This document shows positions 1 through 5,311 of a stretch of 10,797 nucleotides of DNA, one piece after another. A program made the position numbers and the translations under genes. The stretch spans positions 1 through 10,797 of the forward strand of contig JAHHSP010000036.1 of assembly GCA_020025115.1 (NCBI GenBank), read 5' to 3'. Under the pieces are notes generated by a model. That model had not been told where the DNA came from, did no database searches, and saw only the letters and a program-made list of their open reading frames with translations. Every line of letters starts with the position of its first letter. The first letter of the stretch is position 1. This DNA comes from Collinsella sp. Lineage in GTDB: Bacteria > Actinomycetota > Coriobacteriia > Coriobacteriales > Coriobacteriaceae.

Positions 1-571
1 CGGCGGCTCCATCTGCATCACCCGCGAGACCAAGGGCATCGGCCGCGGCCAGGCCACCGCGCTGATCGACGTCTGCCGCGCCCGCGAGGAGTACTTCGAG
101 GAGACCGGTGTCTACGTGCCCGTTTGCTCCGACGGCGGCATCGTCTACGACTATCACATGACCCTGGCGCTCGCCATGGGCGCCGACTTCCTCATGCTCG
201 GCCGCTATTTCGCCCGCTTCGACGAGTCCCCGACTTCCCGCGTGAACGTCAACGGCCAGTACATGAAGGAGTACTGGGGCGAGGGCTCCGCGCGTGCCCG
301 CAACTGGCAGCGCTACGACCTGGGCGGCGCCCAGAAGCTCTCCTTCGTCGAGGGCGTCGACTCCTACGTGCCCTACGCCGGCTCCCTCAAGGACGGCGTG
401 AACGGCACCTTGTACAAGGTCAAGTCCACCATGTGCAACTGCGGTGCGCTCTCCATTCCCGAGCTGCAGGAGAAGGCCCGACTCACCCTCGTGTCCGCCA
501 CCTCCATCGTCGAGGGCGGCGCCCACGACGTCGTGGTCAAGGATTCCCAGCAGACGGTGAGCTACAACTAG
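1..571 (+). CDS. guaB: IMP dehydrogenase, C-terminal part (5' truncated by window edge)
   Basis: This is the last 189 codons, reading from base 2, of an enzyme usually about 500 residues long. IMP dehydrogenase oxidises IMP to XMP with NAD+ in the cytoplasm, the committed step of guanine nucleotide synthesis. The visible part starts in the catalytic loop: GGSICITRE contains the nucleophilic Cys, codon 14-16. The phosphate-binding segment follows (VCSDGGIVYDYHM, then GADFLMLGRYFARFDESP). The mobile flap carries the Arg-Tyr pair of NWQRYDLGG (codons 311-316), which in IMPDH activates water and argues against GMP reductase. The tail (STMCNCGALSIPELQEKA, then STSIVEGGAHDVVVKD) closely resembles, from memory, the Tritrichomonas foetus enzyme and its bacterial relatives rather than the E. 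coli GuaB type. The CBS domains cannot be judged because the N-terminal half is missing. A strong hairpin follows the TAG stop. Family identity is secure; the subtype rests on recall. Confidence 0.95.
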   Translation, partial: GGSICITRETKGIGRGQATALIDVCRAREEYFEETGVYVPVCSDGGIVYDYHMTLALAMGADFLMLGRYFARFDESPTSRVNVNGQYMKEYWGEGSARARNWQRYDLGGAQKLSFVEGVDSYVPYAGSLKDGVNGTLYKVKSTMCNCGALSIPELQEKARLTLVSATSIVEGGAHDVVVKDSQQTVSYN

Positions 572-598
572 GCTTCGCCGGCCTATAGGGAGCCGGAA

Positions 599-640
599 AT
601 GGGGCCCGCGCGGGAATCGTCCGCGCGGGCCCCGTCGTTG
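599..640 (+). terminator. Probable intrinsic terminator after guaB
   Basis: A perfect 13-bp GC-rich inverted repeat (601-613 with 621-633) encloses the 7-base loop GAATCGT, starting 30 bases after the guaB stop. A U-G and an A-U pair may extend the stem at its base. The downstream tract GTCGTTGT contains only scattered T, so the classical U-run is weak. Stem strength and position between two independent genes favour a terminator. Confidence 0.7.
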
Positions 641-669
641 TGATGCGAGGTCCTCAGACCTGTTAAACT
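638..669 (+). promoter_or_regulatory. Weak candidate promoter for leuS
   Basis: TTGTGA (638-643) could be a -35 box, and TAAACT (664-669) is the most AT-rich -10-like hexamer in the 165-bp guaB-leuS gap. The 20-bp spacer is longer than the usual 17, so the match is poor. A small inverted repeat, AGGTC-N4-GACCT (648-661), lies in the spacer. leuS needs a promoter somewhere here if the preceding hairpin terminates, but the exact site is a guess. Confidence 0.25.
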
Positions 670-736
670 CTTGAACATTACCGACGCGGCGCGGCGGGCC
701 TCGAACCGCCCAGAACTCGAACGATAGGAGCCAACC

Positions 737-3325
737 ATGTGCGATTGCCATGAGCACGATCACGCCGGGCGCGCGGCGGGGGAGATCCCGGCCTATGATG
801 CGCGGGCCATTGAGGAAAAGTGGATGAACTCCTGGGAGGAGCAGAATCTCTTCGCCGTGGACGCCGATTCCACCAAGCCCAAGAAGTACGTCCTCGAGAT
901 GTTCCCATATCCTTCGGGCGACCTGCACATGGGCCATGCCCGCAACTACACCATCGGCGACGCCATGGCCCGTCAGGCCCGCATGCGCGGCTACGACGTG
1001 CTGCACCCCATCGGCTTCGACGCCTTCGGCCTCCCCGCCGAGAACGCGGCCATCAAGCACGGCACCCAGGCCGCCGCGTGGACCTATAAGAACATGGACC
1101 AGGCGCTCTCCACCATGAAGCGCATGGGCTTCTCCTACGATATGGACCGCCTGGTCAAGACCTGCAGCCCCGACTACTATCGCTGGGGTCAGTGGATTTT
1201 CGAGAAGCTGTGGGAGCGCGGTCTGGTCTACCGCAAGAAGAACCCGGTCAACTGGTGTCCCAAGTGCGAGACCGTGCTCGCCAACGAGCAGGTGACCGAG
1301 GGTCGCTGCTGGCGCTGCGACTCCGAGGTCGAGAAGCGCGACCTCGAGCAGTGGTACATCAAGATCACCGCGTACGCCCAAGAGCTCCTCGACGACTTGG
1401 ACAAGCTCCCGGGTTGGCCCGAGCGCGTCAAGCAGATGCAGGCCAACTGGATCGGCCGTTCCGAGGGTGCCGAGGTCGACTTCACCCTGTGCGACGCGGA
1501 CGGCGAGCCCATTCCCGGCGACGAGGGTAAGATCACCGTCTTCACCACCCGCGCGGACACGCTGTTCGGCAATACGTTCTTCCTGCTCGCCCCCGAGTAC
1601 AAGGGCCTCATGGACCTGGTCGAGGGCACCGAGTACGAAGCCGGCGTGCGAGAGGTCGTCGAGGGCGCCAAGCACATCTCCGCCGTCGAGCGCGCCCAGG
1701 GCACGCTCGAGAAGCACGGCGCCTTCACGGGTCGCTACGTGCTCAATCCCGTCTCGGGTGCCAAGGTCCCCGTGTGGGTGGCCGATTACGTCATCTCCGA
1801 CTACGGCACCGGCGCCGTCATGGCCGTGCCCTGCGGCGATGCGCGCGATTTCGACTTCGCCAGGAAGTACGACCTGCCCATCGTGCCGATCATCTTGTCC
1901 GAGGACGACCCCCTGTACGGGCAGCTCAAGGACGAGCGGGGCACCGTTGTCACCTCGGTCGACTGGGATGAGGCCCTCACCTGCGAGGGCAGGCTCGTGC
2001 AGTCCGGCAAATACACGGGTATGGCGGGTGGCAAGCACTCCGAGGGCGAGGCTGCCATCGTGGCCGACCTCGAGGCGGCCGGTACCGGCAAGCGCTCCGT
2101 GCAGTACCGCCTGCGTGACTGGCTCATCTCCCGTCAGCGCTACTGGGGCAACCCCATCCCGGCCATCCATTGCGAGCATTGCGGCATCGTCCCCGTGCCC
2201 GAGGACCAGCTGCCGGTCATGCTCCCCGAGAACCTCGATCTCACCGCGGGCGAGACGCTCGCCGAGTGCCGCGACTTCTATGAGACGACCTGTCCCGTGT
2301 GCGGCGCTCCGGCCCGCCGCGAGACGGACACCATGGACACCTTCATGTGCTCCAGCTGGTACTATCTGCGCTATACCGATCCGCACAACACCGAGCTTCC
2401 GTTCTCGCGCGAGGCCGCGAATCGCTTCATGCCCGTCGACAATTACATCGGCGGCATCGAGCATGCGATCCTGCACCTGCTGTACAGCCGCTTCTTCACC
2501 AAGGCCCTGCGCGACATGGGCCTGCTCGACGTGGACGAGCCCTTCACAAACCTGCTGTGCCAGGGCATGGTGAAGGACGAGAACGGCGACACCATGTCCA
2601 AGTCCAAGGGCAACGTCGTGCCGCCGAGCTCGGTCATCGAGCCCTTCGGCGCCGACACCATGCGCCTGGCGATCCTGTTCATCGCCCCGCCCGAGAAGGA
2701 TTTCGACTGGGACCCCAAGGCCGTCGAGGGCGCCAACCGCTTTATCAAGCGCGCCTGGCGCATCGTGTGGCAGCTCGCCGAGACCGCGGGGGATGCGGCG
2801 GCCCTCGATAAGGGCGGCCTGTCCAAGTCCGCGCTCGAGCTCTACCGCGAGCGCCATCGCACGCTCGCCAAGTGCACCGAGGATTTCGATCGCGGCCAGT
2901 TCAACACGGCCATCTCCGCGATGATGGAGCTCGTGAACGCCGCGAGCGCCTATATCAACGCCGTGCCGGCCGCCGAGCGCGACGCCGCGCTCACCGCGCT
3001 CGTCGCCTGCGACATCGTTTCCGTCCTGGCGCCGATTTGCCCGTTCGCGTGCGAGGAGCTGTGGCATGCCGCGCTCGGCCGCGAGGGGAGCGTCTACACC
3101 GCTCCGTGGCCCGAGTTCGACGTCTCCGAGGCCGCGGCGGACGAGGTCGAGATCGCCGTTCAGGTGCTCGGCAAGATGCGCGCCCGCGTGATGGTTCCGG
3201 CTGGGGCCGACGCCGCCGCCATGCAGGCGGCCGCGGAGGCCGCCGTGGCCAAGCACATCGAGGGCAAGACGGTCGTCAAGGCCATCTGCGTCCCGGGCAA
3301 ACTTGTAAATCTTGTGGTGAAGTAG
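737..3325 (+). CDS. leuS: Leucine--tRNA ligase (LeuRS)
   Basis: An 862-residue class Ia aminoacyl-tRNA synthetase that charges tRNA-Leu with leucine in an ATP-dependent reaction and hydrolyses mischarged tRNA in its CP1 editing domain. The HIGH motif is HMGH at residues 64-67, after MFPYPSGDL. A first Cys4 zinc site is C174/C177 with C191/C194, and a second is C479/C482 with C519/C522. The editing domain shows TTRADTLFG (270-278) and GTGAVMAVPCGDARD (357-371). The KMSKS loop reads TMSKS (619-623). The anticodon-binding helical domain and the C-terminal tRNA-binding domain complete a normal length. AGGAG (726-730) lies six bases before the chosen ATG, supporting this start even though it adds a Cys/His-rich leader, MCDCHEHDH, before the usual family N-terminus. 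leuS is separated from both neighbours by over 130 bp and seems to be its own transcription unit. Identification is certain; the effect of the motif changes is unknown. Confidence 0.98.
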   Translation: MCDCHEHDHAGRAAGEIPAYDARAIEEKWMNSWEEQNLFAVDADSTKPKKYVLEMFPYPSGDLHMGHARNYTIGDAMARQARMRGYDVLHPIGFDAFGLPAENAAIKHGTQAAAWTYKNMDQALSTMKRMGFSYDMDRLVKTCSPDYYRWGQWIFEKLWERGLVYRKKNPVNWCPKCETVLANEQVTEGRCWRCDSEVEKRDLEQWYIKITAYAQELLDDLDKLPGWPERVKQMQANWIGRSEGAEVDFTLCDADGEPIPGDEGKITVFTTRADTLFGNTFFLLAPEYKGLMDLVEGTEYEAGVREVVEGAKHISAVERAQGTLEKHGAFTGRYVLNPVSGAKVPVWVADYVISDYGTGAVMAVPCGDARDFDFARKYDLPIVPIILSEDDPLYGQLKDERGTVVTSVDWDEALTCEGRLVQSGKYTGMAGGKHSEGEAAIVADLEAAGTGKRSVQYRLRDWLISRQRYWGNPIPAIHCEHCGIVPVPEDQLPVMLPENLDLTAGETLAECRDFYETTCPVCGAPARRETDTMDTFMCSSWYYLRYTDPHNTELPFSREAANRFMPVDNYIGGIEHAILHLLYSRFFTKALRDMGLLDVDEPFTNLLCQGMVKDENGDTMSKSKGNVVPPSSVIEPFGADTMRLAILFIAPPEKDFDWDPKAVEGANRFIKRAWRIVWQLAETAGDAAALDKGGLSKSALELYRERHRTLAKCTEDFDRGQFNTAISAMMELVNAASAYINAVPAAERDAALTALVACDIVSVLAPICPFACEELWHAALGREGSVYTAPWPEFDVSEAAADEVEIAVQVLGKMRARVMVPAGADAAAMQAAAEAAVAKHIEGKTVVKAICVPGKLVNLVVK

Positions 3326-3355
3326 GCATCCAAAACAGATGGAGCCTTGGCAAAA

Positions 3356-3385
3356 TTGCCCGTTACGCTGGGAACGTGCTATAGT
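3356..3385 (+). promoter_or_regulatory. Extended -10 promoter of the rimP-nusA-infB operon
   Basis: The -10 box TATAGT (3380-3385) is preceded by TGC (3377-3379), an extended -10 element. TTGCCC (3356-3361) is an acceptable -35 box with an 18-bp spacer. Transcription would begin near 3392, giving a leader of about 70 bases before rimP. It is the best promoter match in the window and sits where the translation operon should start. An inverted repeat, GGCAA-AA-TTGCC (3349-3360), overlaps the -35 box and could be an operator. Confidence 0.7.
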
Positions 3386-3409
3386 TTCCCTAAATGAAGT
3401 TGTCACGTG

Positions 3410-3441
3410 AAGGGAGTGCGGGTTCGCCCGCGCTCCCTTTT
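3410..3441 (+). terminator. Terminator-like hairpin in the rimP leader (putative attenuator)
   Basis: A 13-bp stem (3410-3422 with 3427-3439) containing a single G-U pair is closed by a TTCG tetraloop; a run of four T (3438-3441) overlaps its 3' end. This is the architecture of an intrinsic terminator. It lies about 20 bases after the inferred start site and about 20 bases before the rimP start, so it is in the operon's own leader, not after leuS. That position suggests premature termination as a control, possibly feedback by NusA, which the operon encodes. The short U-run may make it only partly efficient. An alternative reading is the leuS terminator lying beyond the next promoter. Confidence 0.6.
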
Positions 3442-3460
3442 CATGAAAGTGAGGTGTCAC

Positions 3461-3955
3461 ATGGTCAAGAGCAAGGTCGAGCAGGACATCATCGATGCCC
3501 TGGAGGCGCGTGCCTCCGAGCACGGCATCGACATCGTCGACGTCGAGGTCGTCGGTGCCACCAAGGCCCCGTGCGTGCGCGTGCGTCTGGATAAGCTCGA
3601 GGGCGACCCCATCAACCTCGACGAGGTCACCGCCCAGACCGCCTGGGTGTCCGAGACCGTCGAGGCCCTGGATCCCATCTCGAGCGCCTACACGCTCGAG
3701 GTCAGCTCCCCGGGTATGAAGCGTCCGCTGCGCCGCCCGTCCGACTTCGCCCGTTTCATCGGCGAGGACGTCGAGCTCACCACCACGGCCATGGAGGGGC
3801 GTCGCTCCTACAAGGGCGCCATCACCGCCGCCACCGACACCGATGTGACCATCCAGCCCGAGGACGAGGATGCGGTCACCATTGCATTTGACGACGTGAA
3901 GAAGTGCACCTTGAAGCCGGTCTTCGACTTCAAGGCCGCGAAGGAAGGGAACTAA
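3461..3955 (+). CDS. rimP: Ribosome maturation factor RimP
   Basis: A 164-residue cytoplasmic protein that binds the 30S subunit and assists 16S rRNA/S12-region assembly. The diagnostic family motif YTLEVSSPGMKRPL lies about residues 80-93, in the N-terminal RimP domain, followed by the small SH3-like C-terminal domain with a KPVFDF ending. The ATG at 3461 is chosen because MVKSKVEQDIIDALE matches the usual beginning and GAGGTG (3451-3456) serves as ribosome binding site. An open frame runs further upstream to 3407, but that would translate through the leader hairpin and is unlikely. It is the first gene of the operon and ends two bases before the nusA ATG, so nusA translation is probably coupled. 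Length and motif are typical. Confidence 0.95.
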   Translation: MVKSKVEQDIIDALEARASEHGIDIVDVEVVGATKAPCVRVRLDKLEGDPINLDEVTAQTAWVSETVEALDPISSAYTLEVSSPGMKRPLRRPSDFARFIGEDVELTTTAMEGRRSYKGAITAATDTDVTIQPEDEDAVTIAFDDVKKCTLKPVFDFKAAKEGN

Positions 3956-3957
3956 CC

Positions 3958-5238
3958 ATGGCAGACGCCGATTTCACCATGATGGAAGCTCTCATGGAGC
4001 TGTGCCAGGAGAAGCATATCGACCAGCTCTACCTGCTCGATCGCCTTGAGGCCGCACTTGCCGAGACCTACGCTCGAGTCCTCAAGCTCGATTGGGGCGC
4101 GAAGGTCACCATCGACCGCACCACCGGCAAGATCTACGTGTACCGCCTCGAGCCCATCGATGATTCCATGGACGAGGAGGGCAACTTCACCGAGTACGAG
4201 GAGATCGACGTCACGCCCAAGGACGTGAGCCGCCTCGCCGCCCAGACCGCCAAGGCCGAGATCAACGCCATCGTGCGCAACGCCGCCCGTGAGCAGATCT
4301 ACGAGGAGTTCTCCGGTCGCGTGGGCGATATCATCAACGGCACCGTGCTGCAGTCCACGCCCGACTTCACCATCGTGAAGATCCGCGAGGGCGTCGAGGC
4401 CGAACTGCCCCACTTCGACCAGCGCCGTTACCCCGATGAGCGCAACGAGCGTCCCGTGGGCGAGCGCTACCTGCACAACCAGCACCTCAAGGCCGTCATC
4501 ATCGACGTTCGCGACCCCAACTCCACGCTTCCTCCGGTGCGCGGCGAGCACTCGCGCCCGCCGATCGTCATCTCCCGTACCCATTCCGAGCTCATGCGCC
4601 GTCTGTTCGAGCAGGAGGTCCCGGAGGTCTATGAGGGCACCGTCGAGCTCAAGTCCATCGCCCGCGAGCCCGGCCAGCGCTCCAAGGTCGCCGTCCACTC
4701 CCTGGACGACCGCCTCGACCCGGTCGGCGCCTGCGTCGGCCCCAAGGGAAGCCGCGTCCGCGCCGTCGTCGGAGAGCTGCGCGGCGAGCGCGTCGACGTC
4801 ATCCTGTGGGACGAGGACCCCGCCTCCTACGTCGCCAACGCCCTGTCTCCGGCCAAGGTGACCCGCGTGCTGATCGACCCTGAGAAGAACTACGCCGGCG
4901 TCATCGTTCCCGACGACCAGCTGTCGCTCGCCATCGGCAAGGAGGGCCAGAACGCCCGCCTGGCCGCTCGCCTCACCGGATGGCACATCGATATCAAGAG
5001 CGAGACCCTCGCGGCCGACATCCTCAAGAACGTTCCGCTGGCGCCCCAGATGGACGTCGAGGACCTGATCGACGATGAGCCCGCCGACCTCGAGCCCGAG
5101 CGCTGCGCGCACGTCGGCGAGGACGGCATTCGCTGTCGCAACCAGGCCCGCCCCGGCTCCCGCTTCTGCGGTGTGCACGATGGCGAGCTCGATGGCGCCG
5201 GCGACGATGCCCTGGCCTACGCCGAGGACCTCATCTAG
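3958..5238 (+). CDS. nusA: Transcription termination/antitermination factor NusA
   Basis: A 426-residue RNA-polymerase-binding elongation factor that promotes pausing, intrinsic and Rho termination and rRNA antitermination. The N-terminal RNAP-binding domain spans about 1-120, starting MADADFTMMEALMELCQEK. The S1 domain begins near RVGDIINGTVLQ (121-132). KH1 contains DPVGACVGPKGSRVRAVVGEL (split by the conserved GPKG at 261-264), and KH2 contains LAIGKEGQNARLAARLTGW (324-342). After KH2 there is an acidic linker and an unusual tail with C383, C393, C404 and H407, ending in an acidic segment; it could bind zinc. The ATG at 3958 is preferred over an upstream in-frame codon at 3904 because it starts the conserved domain and AGGGA (3946-3950) sits seven bases upstream. 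The tail is not the acidic AR1/AR2 repeat of E. coli NusA. Identity is certain; the tail's role is unknown. Confidence 0.97.
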   Translation: MADADFTMMEALMELCQEKHIDQLYLLDRLEAALAETYARVLKLDWGAKVTIDRTTGKIYVYRLEPIDDSMDEEGNFTEYEEIDVTPKDVSRLAAQTAKAEINAIVRNAAREQIYEEFSGRVGDIINGTVLQSTPDFTIVKIREGVEAELPHFDQRRYPDERNERPVGERYLHNQHLKAVIIDVRDPNSTLPPVRGEHSRPPIVISRTHSELMRRLFEQEVPEVYEGTVELKSIAREPGQRSKVAVHSLDDRLDPVGACVGPKGSRVRAVVGELRGERVDVILWDEDPASYVANALSPAKVTRVLIDPEKNYAGVIVPDDQLSLAIGKEGQNARLAARLTGWHIDIKSETLAADILKNVPLAPQMDVEDLIDDEPADLEPERCAHVGEDGIRCRNQARPGSRFCGVHDGELDGAGDDALAYAEDLI

Positions 5239-5274
5239 GACCGCGTCCCCACGCACTGATTCTTGTTGATTGAA

Positions 5275-5293
5275 GATGCGCGCTCCCGCGCGT
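5275..5293 (+). repeat. Small hairpin upstream of infB
   Basis: A short stem, GCGCG (5278-5282) with CGCGC (5287-5291) and loop CTCC, can be extended by a U-G and an A-U pair. It lies about eight bases before the infB ribosome binding region and has no T-run after it. It is not a terminator; it may be an RNA structure affecting infB translation, or simply chance in GC-rich DNA. Confidence 0.3.
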
Positions 5294-5311
5294 GAGAGGT
5301 AGGTGAAGGAT

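Noticed and set aside
572..736. T-box riboswitch upstream of leuS
   Set aside because: A T-box would be plausible before a synthetase gene, but I see no TGGNACCGCG-type T-box sequence, and the leader is too short for a specifier stem plus antiterminator.
3407..3460. Upstream extension of rimP in the same frame
   Set aside because: The extra codons translate the terminator-like hairpin; the conserved protein begins at 3461 with a ribosome binding site.
3394..3594. Possible leader peptide before rimP beginning MKLSREGS
   Set aside because: It has no ribosome binding site, runs through the leader hairpin and overlaps rimP out of frame for over 130 bases, and has no run of regulatory codons.
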